Source: Polynucleobacter sp. TSB-Sco08W16 (lineage in GTDB: Bacteria > Pseudomonadota > Gammaproteobacteria > Burkholderiales > Burkholderiaceae). From it: a DNA stretch of 64,000 nt. The stretch covers positions 744,001 through 808,000 of the forward strand of contig NZ_CP061291.1 of the NCBI RefSeq assembly GCF_018687455.1, written 5' to 3'. The translations under genes were made by a program, and so were the position numbers. Under the pieces are notes generated by a model. It did not search any database. It was not told the origin of the DNA and was given only the letters and a program-made list of their open reading frames with translations. Of the stretch, positions 1-9,389 are shown in pieces (position 1 is the first letter of the stretch; each line of letters opens with the position of its first letter).

Positions 1-2261
1 GTGTTGCTTGTGGCGAGTGTGTGCAGGCATGCCCAACCGGTGCATTAATGCCTAAAGGATTAATTGGCTCACAAACAGTGGATCGTAAGGTTGATTCTGT
101 TTGCCCATTCTGCGGTGTCGGTTGCCAAATTACTTACAACGTTAAGGATGAAAAGATTGTTAGCGTAGAAGGTCGTGATGGCCCAGCCAATCACAATCGT
201 CTGTGTGTAAAAGGGCGCTTTGGTATGGACTATATCCATAATCCACAGCGCTTAACTAAGCCGCTAATTCGTAAGCCTGGCGTTCCTAAAGATGAGTCAA
301 TGCTCGAAGGGAAGCAAGATTGGTCTGACATTTTCCGTGAAGCGACTTGGGAAGAGGCGCTCGATTTTGCTGGTGGCAAATTAAAGGCTCTCAAAGATCA
401 GTATGGCAATAAAGTGCTTGCTGGTTTTGGTTCTGCAAAAGGCAGCAACGAAGAAGCCTATTTATTCCAGAAATTAGTCCGTACTGGATTTGGTAGCAAT
501 AACGTTGATCACTGCACCCGTCTCTGCCACGCCTCATCCGTAGCGGCCTTGTTAGAGGGCGTGGGATCTGGTGCGGTAAGTAATCAGGTGAATGACGTTG
601 AGCACTCTAGCTTGATTTTCTTGATTGGATCAAATCCAACAGCCAACCACCCAGTGGCTGCTACCTGGTTTAAGAACGCTGCTAAACGCGGCGCCAAGAT
701 TGTGTTGTGTGATCCGCGTAAGACTGAGATTAGTAAGCATGCTTGGCGTACGATGCAGTTCAAGCCAGACACTGATGTGGCAATGCTGAACGCCCTGATT
801 TACACGATTATTGAAGAGGGCTTGGCGGATAAAGACTTTATAGCGAACCGCTCTAATAACTTCGAGGCTTTAAAAGAAAATATTAAAGGCTACAGTCCAG
901 AAGCAATGGCACCGATCTGTGGCATTCCGGCAGAGACCTTGCGCGAAGTCGCCAGAGAATTTGCTACTACTAAGTCAGCGATGATTTTGTGGGGTATGGG
1001 TGTTAGCCAACACGTGCACGGTACTGATAATGCACGTTGCTTAATTGCCTTGGTCAGCATCACCGGTCAAATTGGTAAGCCTGGCTCAGGTTTGCATCCA
1101 TTGCGTGGTCAAAACAATGTGCAGGGTGCCAGTGATGCTGGTTTGATTCCGATGATGTTCCCGAACTATCAACGCGTTGATAATCCAGAGGCGCATGCCT
1201 GGTTTGAAAAGTTCTGGGATACACCACTGGATAAGAAGCCTGGCTATACCGTGGTAGAGATCATGCATAAGATCACTGCACCCGATAGTGATCCAGACAA
1301 AATTCGCGGCATGTATGTTGAGGGTGAAAACCCAGCCATGAGCGATCCTGATTTAAATCATGCACGTCATGCTTTGGCGTCTTTAGAGCATTTAGTAGTG
1401 CAAGACATCTTCATGACCGAAACCGCACTACTGGCAGACGTTGTATTGCCAGCAAGTGCATGGCCAGAGAAGGTGGGAACAGCAAGCAACACCGACCGTA
1501 TGGTGCAGATGGGCAAGAAGGCAATTAATCCTCCAGGTGATGCTAAGGCAGACCTGTGGATCATTCAAGAAATTGCCAAGCGTATGGGTTTGAACTGGAA
1601 TTACCAGGGTTCTGATGATGGCGTTGCAGCCGTTTATGACGAAATGCGCCAAGCCATGCACGCTGCTATCAATGGCATTACTTGGGAGCGTCTTGAAAAA
1701 GAATCGAGTGTGACTTATCCATGCTTAAGTGCAGAAGATCCGGGTCGCCCGATCGTATTTGACGATAGTTTTGATACTCCGGATGGTAAGGTGAAACTGG
1801 TTCCTGCTGACATCATTCCAGCAAATGAGCGTCCAGATACTGAGTACCCATTTGTTCTCATTACAGGCCGTCAGCTTGAACACTGGCATACCGGCAGCAT
1901 GACTCGTCGTGCAACCGTATTAGATGCTATTGAACCAATGGCTACTGTATCTATGCATGGTGAGGATATGACCCAGTTAGGCGTTACTGCTGGGGATGTC
2001 ATTACCGTTCAATCTCGTCGTGGTGAGGTAGGTATTCATGTACGTAGAGATGACGGTACTCCAAGAGGTGTGATTTTCATTCCTTTTGCCTACTATGAAG
2101 CTGCAGCAAACTTGATTACTAATTCAGCTTTGGATCCATTTGGCAAGATCCCGGAGTTTAAGTACTGCGCAGTCAAACTCGCCAAAGGCGGTGATGCTGC
2201 AAAGATCATGGGATATGGCACCAATGCGCCAGGCGGGTCAAAGGTGATGTCAAACGTCTGA
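1..2261 (+). CDS. fdsA: Formate dehydrogenase alpha (molybdopterin) subunit, 5'-truncated by window edge
   Basis: Catalytic subunit of an NAD-dependent formate dehydrogenase that oxidises formate to CO2 at a bis-MGD molybdenum centre. The frame is open to the left edge: codons before the GTG at 21 read VACGECVQACPTGAL, the last 4Fe-4S ligands of an N-terminal ferredoxin-like domain, so the GTG is not the start. The next cluster motif, CPFCGVGC, is at about 102-125. The metal-ligand region HCTRLCHASS is at about 510-535, with Cys rather than selenocysteine. The C-terminal molybdopterin-binding domain contains GRQLEHWHTGSMTRR. The ferredoxin-like domain before the Mo domain is typical of FdsA and absent from E. 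coli FdhF. A terminator follows 30 bases after the stop, so the small fdsC/fdsD genes that often follow fdsA are not here. The family call is secure; the FdsA subtype is likely. Confidence 0.93.
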   Translation, partial: VACGECVQACPTGALMPKGLIGSQTVDRKVDSVCPFCGVGCQITYNVKDEKIVSVEGRDGPANHNRLCVKGRFGMDYIHNPQRLTKPLIRKPGVPKDESMLEGKQDWSDIFREATWEEALDFAGGKLKALKDQYGNKVLAGFGSAKGSNEEAYLFQKLVRTGFGSNNVDHCTRLCHASSVAALLEGVGSGAVSNQVNDVEHSSLIFLIGSNPTANHPVAATWFKNAAKRGAKIVLCDPRKTEISKHAWRTMQFKPDTDVAMLNALIYTIIEEGLADKDFIANRSNNFEALKENIKGYSPEAMAPICGIPAETLREVAREFATTKSAMILWGMGVSQHVHGTDNARCLIALVSITGQIGKPGSGLHPLRGQNNVQGASDAGLIPMMFPNYQRVDNPEAHAWFEKFWDTPLDKKPGYTVVEIMHKITAPDSDPDKIRGMYVEGENPAMSDPDLNHARHALASLEHLVVQDIFMTETALLADVVLPASAWPEKVGTASNTDRMVQMGKKAINPPGDAKADLWIIQEIAKRMGLNWNYQGSDDGVAAVYDEMRQAMHAAINGITWERLEKESSVTYPCLSAEDPGRPIVFDDSFDTPDGKVKLVPADIIPANERPDTEYPFVLITGRQLEHWHTGSMTRRATVLDAIEPMATVSMHGEDMTQLGVTAGDVITVQSRRGEVGIHVRRDDGTPRGVIFIPFAYYEAAANLITNSALDPFGKIPEFKYCAVKLAKGGDAAKIMGYGTNAPGGSKVMSNV

Positions 2262-2291
2262 GTACTCATATAAACGCTTGGCTAGCAAATG

Positions 2292-2321
2292 AAAAAAGGC
2301 TCCATAAATGGAGCCTTTTTT
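2292..2321 (+). terminator. Rho-independent terminator after formate dehydrogenase
   Basis: Inverted repeat GGCTCCAT / ATGGAGCC around a tiny loop, preceded by six A and followed by six T. The A/T symmetry means it could also act on the minus strand. It separates the formate dehydrogenase operon from nadB. Confidence 0.88.
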
Positions 2322-2365
2322 CATCACCTTCATGAAAATCAATTGCCCTTTAGAATAAACCCTCT

Positions 2366-4021
2366 ATGGCAAGTTCAACACCCACCCCTTCCCAAGCTCA
2401 AGCTGAGTTACCGGTCCTTATTATTGGGGCTGGATTGGCTGGCTTGACCGTTGCCCTGCATATGGCTGAGACCCAGCCAGTCATTTTGATGGCCAAGCGC
2501 GGCTTGGGTGAGGCAGCTACTGCATGGGCTCAAGGCGGTATTGTCGGGGTGGTCGACAAGGAGCATGACAGCATTGATTCCCATGTGGCCGATACTCTGG
2601 ATGCTGGTGCGGGCCTCGTGGTTGAGTCCACTGCTCGTTACATCGCAGAAGAGAGTGCTGACGCTATTAAATGGCTGGTAGAGCAGGGTGTTCCGTTTAC
2701 TGAAGATAAGTCTGGCCCAATGGGTTTGCACTTAACTCGAGAAGGTGGTCACAGTCACCGTCGTATTGCACACGCTGCTGATGCAACTGGTAAAGCGATT
2801 CACGAGGTTTTGCTAGATAAAGCCAAATCTCATAAAAATATTCGCATCTTGGAGCATTGGATTGCTCTAGATCTGATTACCAATCGTCAATTAGATGCGA
2901 AGACTCAACGCACCAAGCCTAATCGTTGCTATGGTGTGTATGCCTTAGATATTAAAAACAATCGGGTAGAAACGATTGAAGCCAAATCTGTAGTGCTTGC
3001 AACTGGTGGTGTTGGTAAGGTTTATCGCTACACCAGCAACCCTGATACTGCGACGGGTGATGGTATTGCTATGGCTTGGCGCGCAGGCTGTCGAGTGGGC
3101 AATATGGAATTTATCCAGTTTCATCCAACCTGCCTGTATCACCCTAGTGATCGCACCTTCTTGATTACTGAAGCAATGCGCGGTGAGGGTGGTCTATTAA
3201 AGCTGCCCGATGGCACACGCTTTATGCCCGATCATGATGAGCGTAATGAATTAGCGCCGCGCGATATTGTTGCCCGCGCTATCGACTTTGAGATGAAGAA
3301 GCATGGCTTGGACTATGTGCATCTTGATGCCACTCATCTTGGCGAGGCGTTTATCAAAGAACATTTCCCAATGATTTATGCGCGCTGCATAAGTCTTGGA
3401 TTGGATATCACAAAAGAACCTATTCCGGTTGTACCGGCAGCTCACTATACCTGTGGTGGCGTAGTGACTGATCTCAAAGGTCGCACGGACCTTCCAGGTC
3501 TTTATGCGGTGGGTGAGGCAACTTATACCGGTTTACATGGCGCCAATCGCTTAGCAAGTAACTCATTATTAGAATGTGTGGTGATTGGTAAAGCTGCTGC
3601 TGAAGATATCTCGGCTTTAAAGACTCCAGTAATGCCACCGCTACCACTCTGGGATGAAAGTCAGGTAGATGATGCTGACGAGCAGGTAGTTATCGCGCAT
3701 AACTGGGATGAGTTACGCTCACTCATGTGGAACTATGTTGGTATTGTGAGAACCAATCGTCGATTAGAACGAGCCTTGCACAGAATTAAGCTCCTTCGTT
3801 ATGAAGTGCAAGAGTATTACGCGAACTTTAAGGTGACACGTGACCTTATTGAGTTGCGAAATCTTCTCGAATGCGCCGAACTGATTGTGCGATCAGCGTT
3901 GATGCGTAGAGAGAGTAGGGGCTTGCATTACAGTCGCGACTACCCAGGTACTTGGGCAGTCTCATACCCAACAATTTTGACACCGCAAGCTGAGGGCGTA
4001 GAAAATTCCAAAGAAGCCTAG
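2366..4021 (+). CDS. nadB: L-aspartate oxidase
   Basis: FAD enzyme that oxidises L-aspartate to iminoaspartate, the first step of de novo NAD synthesis; NadA consumes the product. The 551 residues match the family length. The dinucleotide-binding motif GAGLAGL is at residues 21-27. The succinate-dehydrogenase/aspartate-oxidase signatures REGGHSHRRI (about 129-138) and AAHYTCGG are present, as is the second FAD contact GEATYTGLHGANRLASNSL near 382-400. The C-terminal helical domain is complete. The gene sits alone between the upstream terminator and nadC, which converges on it with a 3-base gap. No strong Shine-Dalgarno precedes the ATG, but the protein start fits the FAD fold directly. Confidence 0.96.
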   Translation: MASSTPTPSQAQAELPVLIIGAGLAGLTVALHMAETQPVILMAKRGLGEAATAWAQGGIVGVVDKEHDSIDSHVADTLDAGAGLVVESTARYIAEESADAIKWLVEQGVPFTEDKSGPMGLHLTREGGHSHRRIAHAADATGKAIHEVLLDKAKSHKNIRILEHWIALDLITNRQLDAKTQRTKPNRCYGVYALDIKNNRVETIEAKSVVLATGGVGKVYRYTSNPDTATGDGIAMAWRAGCRVGNMEFIQFHPTCLYHPSDRTFLITEAMRGEGGLLKLPDGTRFMPDHDERNELAPRDIVARAIDFEMKKHGLDYVHLDATHLGEAFIKEHFPMIYARCISLGLDITKEPIPVVPAAHYTCGGVVTDLKGRTDLPGLYAVGEATYTGLHGANRLASNSLLECVVIGKAAAEDISALKTPVMPPLPLWDESQVDDADEQVVIAHNWDELRSLMWNYVGIVRTNRRLERALHRIKLLRYEVQEYYANFKVTRDLIELRNLLECAELIVRSALMRRESRGLHYSRDYPGTWAVSYPTILTPQAEGVENSKEA

Positions 4022-4024
4022 GGA

Positions 4025-4882
4025 TTAACTCAGAATTCTCATCGAGAAATCAACTGCATTTACATCTTTGGTTAATTTGCCCAGAGAGATACGATCAACA
4101 CCAGTAGCCGCAATTGCACTCATCTGGTCTAAGTTAATGCCACCAGAGGCCTCTAACAACGCGCGGCCTGCAGTAATTGCTACTGCTTGTTTCATTTGAT
4201 CAGTATTGAAGTTATCAATCAAAATACTCTTGGCGCCAGCAGCCAAAGCCTCTTCCAATTCAGCAAAGCTTTCAACTTCAATCTGTATATCCACTCCAGA
4301 GTTCAGTGCTTGGGCATTCTGAAGGGCGGCGGTTACGCTACCTGCAGCAGCAATATGATTTTCTTTAATCAGGATTCCGTGCCATAGAGCAAGACGTTGG
4401 TTTTGACCACTACCCACTCGTACTGCGTACTTTTGCGCCTGACGTAAACCGGGGATAGTCTTGCGGGTATCTAGTACGGCACAGCCTTTGGGGTTTGGAC
4501 TAGCACCAGCAATCGCATCCACGTGCTGGCGAGTAATGCTGGCCGTCCAAGACAGGGTTTGCAAGAAATTAATGCAAGCTCGTTCTGCGGAGAGCAATGC
4601 TTGTGAGTCCGCCTGAATATCGCACACCTTGCTATCAGGCTTCATCAACTCACCCTCGATGTAATGCCAGGTGACTTTTGCGTTCGGATCGAGCTTCTTG
4701 AGTGTGCCTTCAAACCAGTCTACACCGCACAGTACTGCTTCTTGACGAACAATCAATTGTGCTTGAACGGGCTTGCTAGGCACGAGCTTAGCAGTCCAAT
4801 CGCCAGTACCAATATCTTCCATAAGCGCATCATGAATATTTCGCTGGCGTGCTTGTTCTAAGGTTTCGTTGTAATCAAACAT
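4025..4882 (-). CDS. nadC: Nicotinate-nucleotide pyrophosphorylase (carboxylating)
   Basis: Quinolinate phosphoribosyltransferase: converts quinolinate plus PRPP to nicotinate mononucleotide, CO2 and PPi. Core motifs seen are DTRKTIPGLR, QKYAVRVGSGQNQR, ILIKENHI and the C-terminal barrel segments LEASGGINLDQM and GVDRISLGKLT. I chose the ATG at 4882 (protein starts MFDYNETLEQ, 285 aa). A TTG at 4891 would add three residues (MFF) with no better ribosome site. The gene lies 36 bases downstream of nadA on the same strand, so the two are probably cotranscribed, completing the quinolinate-to-NaMN branch with the convergent nadB. Confidence 0.95.
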   Translation of the reverse strand: MFDYNETLEQARQRNIHDALMEDIGTGDWTAKLVPSKPVQAQLIVRQEAVLCGVDWFEGTLKKLDPNAKVTWHYIEGELMKPDSKVCDIQADSQALLSAERACINFLQTLSWTASITRQHVDAIAGASPNPKGCAVLDTRKTIPGLRQAQKYAVRVGSGQNQRLALWHGILIKENHIAAAGSVTAALQNAQALNSGVDIQIEVESFAELEEALAAGAKSILIDNFNTDQMKQAVAITAGRALLEASGGINLDQMSAIAATGVDRISLGKLTKDVNAVDFSMRILS

Positions 4883-4918
4883 GAAAAACAATACTTATCT
4901 ATAAAAGAAAAAACTTAA

Positions 4919-6046
4919 TTAAGCAGCGCCAATATTCTTTACAAAGCCATGTTGGGCTTTAGCAAGAAGATCGGGGTGATTTTTTGTGAAATCAAGCATG
5001 CGCTCAATACAACCAAGAGCCTCAACACGAATCGGCTCATCAATGAAGATTTCACCACAAGCGTTTTCGAGGCAATCTAGGATTCCTTGAAGACCGTTCA
5101 TCGCCATCCAAGGGCAGTGAGCACAACTCTTACAAGTCGCACTATTGCCTGCAGTAGGAGCCTCAATGAGTTTCTTGTTTGGGGCCAGCTGACGCATGCG
5201 GTGCAAGATGCCTTTATCAGTCGCCACAATATATTCAGTAGCGCTACCTTCAACAACGGCTTTGATCATGGCTGAAGTAGAGCCAACAACATCCGCTAGA
5301 TCAACTACTGCTTGCGGGGACTCAGGGTGAACTAAGGTCATCGCATTAGGGTGGGCTGCTTTGAGTATTTCTAATTCTGCTGCTTTGAATTCGTCATGAA
5401 CAATGCAAGCGCCATTCCATAGCAGCATATCTGCGCCAGTTTGTTCTTGGATGTATCGACCCAAGTGACGATCAGGTGCCCACAAAATCTTTTTGCCTTC
5501 AACTTTGAGTTGATGAACAATAGCTAAAGCACAAGAGCTAGTGACCATCCAATCGGCTTGCGCTTTGACTGCTGCCGATGTATTGGCATACACAACCACA
5601 ACGCGATCAGGATGCGCGGCACGAAACTTGCCAAAGTCAGCAGCATCACATCCCAGATCTAAAGAGCAGGTTGCATCTAAGTCTGGCATGAAGACGCGTT
5701 TTTCAGGACTCAGTATCTTGGCAGATTCGCCCATGAATCGCACACCAGCAACAATCAAGTTCTTGGCAGGATGATTTTTCCCAAAGCGAGCCATCTCTAA
5801 AGAGTCGGCAACAAAACCACCAGTCTCCATCGCTAGGTCCTGGATATCGCCATCTACGTAGTAATGAGCTACCAAAGCAGCATTCTTTTCAATTAACAGC
5901 TGCTTAATGCGGGCGATTACTGCGTCTTTCTCAGGACCAGTAAGGTGTGGCGGCACTTTTGCCCAAGCTTGAGCGGTACAGGTCGCCCCAGCAGCGTCCT
6001 GCTGTGGGTAATCATAGGCAATTGGGGGGCTAACAGTTAAATTCAT
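4919..6046 (-). CDS. nadA: Quinolinate synthase A
   Basis: 4Fe-4S enzyme that condenses iminoaspartate with dihydroxyacetone phosphate to quinolinate. It shows the three-fold pseudo-symmetric NadA architecture with AALVAHYYVDGDIQDLA, the cysteine segment CSLDLGC, TSSCALAIVH and the C-terminal CKSCAHCPWM that contributes cluster cysteine(s). The open frame extends upstream to 6133, but those 29 residues (MVESNLQKIN...) do not resemble the family. Starting at the ATG at 6046 (MNLTVSPPIAYDYP) gives 375 aa, a usual length for betaproteobacterial NadA. nadC follows on the same strand. The 100 bases upstream are shared with the divergent tpsB-like gene. Confidence 0.95.
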   Translation of the reverse strand: MNLTVSPPIAYDYPQQDAAGATCTAQAWAKVPPHLTGPEKDAVIARIKQLLIEKNAALVAHYYVDGDIQDLAMETGGFVADSLEMARFGKNHPAKNLIVAGVRFMGESAKILSPEKRVFMPDLDATCSLDLGCDAADFGKFRAAHPDRVVVVYANTSAAVKAQADWMVTSSCALAIVHQLKVEGKKILWAPDRHLGRYIQEQTGADMLLWNGACIVHDEFKAAELEILKAAHPNAMTLVHPESPQAVVDLADVVGSTSAMIKAVVEGSATEYIVATDKGILHRMRQLAPNKKLIEAPTAGNSATCKSCAHCPWMAMNGLQGILDCLENACGEIFIDEPIRVEALGCIERMLDFTKNHPDLLAKAQHGFVKNIGAA

Positions 6047-6146
6047 ACGAAATATTAACCTGTCTGGGCAATTCATTCCATTAAGCTCTATACCGTTAAA
6101 ATGATTGATCTTTTGAAGATTTGACTCAACCATTCAGACTCCTTAT

Positions 6147-7913
6147 ATGCTTGCAAGCCATAAAATCATTCGCAGGCGCTTAGCAGCAGTTTTTTTCACG
6201 ACCTATTGTGGACTTTTTTCGATTGCATATGCCCAGGTTGATGCGGGGGCACTACAACGTGGACTTGAGCAGCAGTTACCTTTACCTTCTCCACTGGCTC
6301 TTCCTGAGCCTAGTGCTAAGGAGGCAGAGCCCGCCGCCAAAAGTAAAGCAGGAGAAGTGCGCTTTACAGTGAATTCTTTTCTGCTGGAGGGTGTAAAGAT
6401 TCTGCCTGCAGCTGATATTCAAGAAGTATTAAAACCTTGGCTTGGTAAAGATATTGGTTTTGATGATTTGCAAAATGCTTGCAATGCAATTCAACAGTAT
6501 TACCGCAAAAAAGGGTATACCGTTCAAGCGACATTACCACCCCAAAAAATTGCTGGCGGGGTAGTCAAGATTGTGGTGACAGAAGCTTCATTGGGGAAGG
6601 TTGTGGTTGAAAATCCGCAAGGCCCAACGCGCTTCAGTAAAGAGGATGCTGCGGCATATATTACTTACGCAAATCCTATTGGTGATCCACTGAGCATGCC
6701 TGCCATTGAACGCGCCATTATGATTCTCAACGAAACTCCTGGTGTGATTGTCTCTAGCCAGTTAGAGCAGGGAGCAAAAGACGGGGAAGCTAATTTGCGG
6801 CTGCAATTAACTCAGCCCAATCTAGTTCAGGGGCGGGTAGAGCTCAATAATTATGGCAGTAGAACTACAGGCGCTAATCAAGGCGTCTTTGCGTTAAATC
6901 TAAATAACCCGATTGGAATTGGTGAGCAATTTTCATTAAACGGTATTGCATCAGATGGCTCACAATATATTCAGGGTGCGGTTTCTGTACCCGCCTCACC
7001 GGATGGCTTGCGTTTAGGTCTATCAGGCACTTTCTTGAACTACAAAAACGTCAGCAACTATGTCTCCCTTGGTGGAGCAGGCGATGCCTGGACAACAGGC
7101 GTGAGCGCTGCCTATCCGTTGATACGTAGTCTTGGCGCCAATCTAAACGGTACTCTCAATTACGATATAAAAAGCTATAACAACCGAAATTTTTTAACAG
7201 ATACCGTAGTTAGTGCATACAACATCAATAATATTTCAGCAGGCCTATCAGGCAATATGGTCGATGGGTTTGGATATGGCGCTGTCAGCACTGGTTCGGT
7301 GACCTTAATTTTTGGACACCTCGACATTTTGCCTACTAGCCCCTCTAGTTATGGGGCGTATACCATCCCAAATACTACGCCTACAGCATATGGCGTAGTC
7401 ACTCCCGCTAATTACACCAAACTCAGTTTTGCAGCGAATCGGACTCAGCAATTAGTTCAGGATGGCACTACAACTCTGTATACGGCTCTCTCGGGACAAT
7501 TTTCCTCTGCTAACCTAAATACTGCAGAGCAAATCTATATGGGTGGAAATTACGGGGTTCGTGCCTATCCAGTGGCGCAATCAGGCGGCGCTCAGGGGGG
7601 TATTTTTACGATTGAGTTGCGGCAGCAAATCCATGAAAAATTTACCTTATCAGGCTTCTTTGATGCCGGTGTAGTTCAGCAGTACAAAAATCTCTACCCG
7701 GATTGGCAGGGTATGACAAATGCTAATAATACGTATTCCTTAATGGGTGCTGGCTTTGGTGTGAAGTGGGATTATGAGAGCTGGGCCATTAGCGGAATGG
7801 TTGCTTGGAAAGTAGGTCAGAACCCTTTATATAGCTCTACAGGACAGGCCGTAAACACAGATAGCACTACGACCCAGCCGCGCGGATGGATCAGTGCCAG
7901 TTACAGTTTTTGA
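6147..7913 (+). CDS. TpsB-family outer-membrane transporter (ShlB/FhaC/HecB type), orphan
   Basis: Omp85-superfamily pore of two-partner (type Vb) secretion, which normally exports a cognate TpsA exoprotein. The 588 residues are normal for the family. There is a signal peptide (residues 1 to about 30, hydrophobic core LAAVFFTTYCGLFSIAYA), a proline-rich linker, then POTRA domains (about 70-235, including VRFTVNSFLLEGVKI and YYRKKGYTVQATLPPQ). The 16-strand barrel follows, with the L6-loop motif VRAYP near residue 470 and a terminal aromatic residue in SASYSF. No TpsA with a haemagglutination/TPS domain lies in the window; the giant protein further right carries its own beta-barrel and does not need this pore. 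Divergent from nadA. The substrate is unknown. Confidence 0.88.
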   Translation: MLASHKIIRRRLAAVFFTTYCGLFSIAYAQVDAGALQRGLEQQLPLPSPLALPEPSAKEAEPAAKSKAGEVRFTVNSFLLEGVKILPAADIQEVLKPWLGKDIGFDDLQNACNAIQQYYRKKGYTVQATLPPQKIAGGVVKIVVTEASLGKVVVENPQGPTRFSKEDAAAYITYANPIGDPLSMPAIERAIMILNETPGVIVSSQLEQGAKDGEANLRLQLTQPNLVQGRVELNNYGSRTTGANQGVFALNLNNPIGIGEQFSLNGIASDGSQYIQGAVSVPASPDGLRLGLSGTFLNYKNVSNYVSLGGAGDAWTTGVSAAYPLIRSLGANLNGTLNYDIKSYNNRNFLTDTVVSAYNINNISAGLSGNMVDGFGYGAVSTGSVTLIFGHLDILPTSPSSYGAYTIPNTTPTAYGVVTPANYTKLSFAANRTQQLVQDGTTTLYTALSGQFSSANLNTAEQIYMGGNYGVRAYPVAQSGGAQGGIFTIELRQQIHEKFTLSGFFDAGVVQQYKNLYPDWQGMTNANNTYSLMGAGFGVKWDYESWAISGMVAWKVGQNPLYSSTGQAVNTDSTTTQPRGWISASYSF

Positions 7914-7915
7914 TT

Positions 7916-7941
7916 GGGCTAGATTGCATGTAATCATGCCC
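7916..7941. terminator. Weak hairpin between convergent genes
   Basis: Between the TpsB stop and the phosphomannomutase stop lies GCATG-TAAT-CATGC (7926-7939), with an alternative GGGC/GCCC pairing around it. There is no T-run, so a terminator role is only a guess from its position between two convergent genes. Confidence 0.25.
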
Positions 7942-7961
7942 AGCTAGTTAGCTGAAAAGAT

Positions 7962-9347
7962 TCAAAACGGTAACTTAGCATCTGGCTTAACAGATAACAG
8001 TACAGATTTAAATTCTGACTGGATTCTCTTAATTGCTTCCTCGCTGTCTGCCTCAAAGCGCATCACCACTACCGGTGTCGTATTGGAGGGCCTGGCTAAA
8101 CCAAAGCCATCAGCATACTCGACGCGTACACCATCTATTGTATTGATGGATTGAGAAGTCGGGAACCTTGCATTTGCTTTAATGGTCTCAAGTAAGGCAA
8201 ACGGCTCACCCTCAGTACAAGCCAGTTGTAATTCGGGAGTGCAAATTGCATTAGGCAAATCATTTAGCGTTTTAGTAGGATCTTTTTCTTTCGAAAGAAT
8301 TTCTAACAAACGTGCGCCGGTATAAAGGCCATCATCAAATCCAAACCAGCGGTCCTTAAAGAAAATATGGCCAGACATTTCACCGGCAAGAGGAGCGCCT
8401 GTCTCTTTGAGCTTGGCCTTGACTAAAGAGTGCCCTGTTTTCCACATCAAGGGTTCACCACCATGTTGTTTTACCCAACTTGCTAAGTTACGAGTGCATT
8501 TGACGTCATAAATGATTTGACTACCAGGGTTTCTGGAGAGAACATCTTTGGCAAATAGCATCATCTGACGGTCGGGGAAAATCACCTGACCATCTTTAGT
8601 CACCACGCCTAAACGATCAGCATCACCATCAAAGGCGAGACCTAGCTCATTATCAGTAGTCTGCAAGTTACGAATGAGATCCTGTAGGTTCTCAATATGT
8701 GCTGGATCAGGGTGGTGATTGGGGAAGTGGCCATCAACCTCGCAAAAGAGTTCTTGTACTTCACAGCCCAGGGCTCTAAAAAGCTTACCAGCAAATGCAC
8801 CGCCAACTCCATTACCGCAATCAACCACAATCTTCATCGGGCGAGCCAACTTCACATCACTCACAATATGCTCTAAGTACATAGGGAAGATGTCAAACGT
8901 AGATCGAACACCTTGCCCAGTAGCAAATTTTTTGGCTTCAATGCGTTTACGCAGATCTTGAATCTGATCGCCATAAATTGCAGCACCACCGAGAACCATT
9001 TTGAAGCCGTTGTAGTTTGGAGGGTTGTGACTCCCGGTAATCATGATCCCGGACTTGGGTTTTTTGCCATCTAGTAGTTGATTGGCACCAAAGTAGACCA
9101 TGGGTGTGGCAACCATGCCAAGGTCAATCACATTAATTCCAGTAGAGAGTAGGCCTTCTGTTAAGGCAGCAATTAAGCTAGGGCCTGACAAGCGACCATC
9201 ACGGCCGATCACAATTTCAGATTCGCCCAGCTCACGCATCTCGGTACCAAATGCTTGACCAATCAACTTGGCAATCGAAGGATCTACTGTCTCATCAATG
9301 ATGCCGCGAATGTCGTAAGCTTTAAAGATGGATGGAGAGAGTTGCAT
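7962..9347 (-). CDS. Phosphomannomutase/phosphoglucomutase
   Basis: Alpha-D-phosphohexomutase interconverting hexose 1- and 6-phosphates (mannose and/or glucose), feeding nucleotide sugars for LPS and exopolysaccharide. The 461 residues suit the AlgC/ManB-type PMM/PGM. Visible motifs are YDIRG (11-15), the phosphoserine loop TGSHNPP (104-110, catalytic Ser106), the metal loop DGDADR (240-245), the sugar-binding loop GEMSGHIFF (322-330) and the phosphate-binding C-terminal domain with an RPSNTTP loop. The gene lies 42 bases downstream of pgi on the same strand, a natural pair around fructose-6-P/glucose-6-P. Sugar preference cannot be read from sequence alone, so no symbol is given. Confidence 0.93.
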   Translation of the reverse strand: MQLSPSIFKAYDIRGIIDETVDPSIAKLIGQAFGTEMRELGESEIVIGRDGRLSGPSLIAALTEGLLSTGINVIDLGMVATPMVYFGANQLLDGKKPKSGIMITGSHNPPNYNGFKMVLGGAAIYGDQIQDLRKRIEAKKFATGQGVRSTFDIFPMYLEHIVSDVKLARPMKIVVDCGNGVGGAFAGKLFRALGCEVQELFCEVDGHFPNHHPDPAHIENLQDLIRNLQTTDNELGLAFDGDADRLGVVTKDGQVIFPDRQMMLFAKDVLSRNPGSQIIYDVKCTRNLASWVKQHGGEPLMWKTGHSLVKAKLKETGAPLAGEMSGHIFFKDRWFGFDDGLYTGARLLEILSKEKDPTKTLNDLPNAICTPELQLACTEGEPFALLETIKANARFPTSQSINTIDGVRVEYADGFGLARPSNTTPVVVMRFEADSEEAIKRIQSEFKSVLLSVKPDAKLPF

Positions 9348-9389
9348 GAAATACCTCAGGATAAAAGGAAGCGCAGAGCGCTCAACACA

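Noticed and set aside
21..23. GTG at 21 as the true start of the formate dehydrogenase gene
   Set aside because: It falls inside a ferredoxin-type cysteine motif whose first cysteines are encoded upstream in the same frame, up to the window edge.
4883..4891. TTG start of nadC three codons upstream
   Set aside because: The ATG at 4882 is closer to the family start and there is no ribosome site favouring TTG.
6047..6133. Upstream extension of nadA by 29 residues
   Set aside because: The extra residues do not look like NadA, and the ATG at 6046 gives the usual length.
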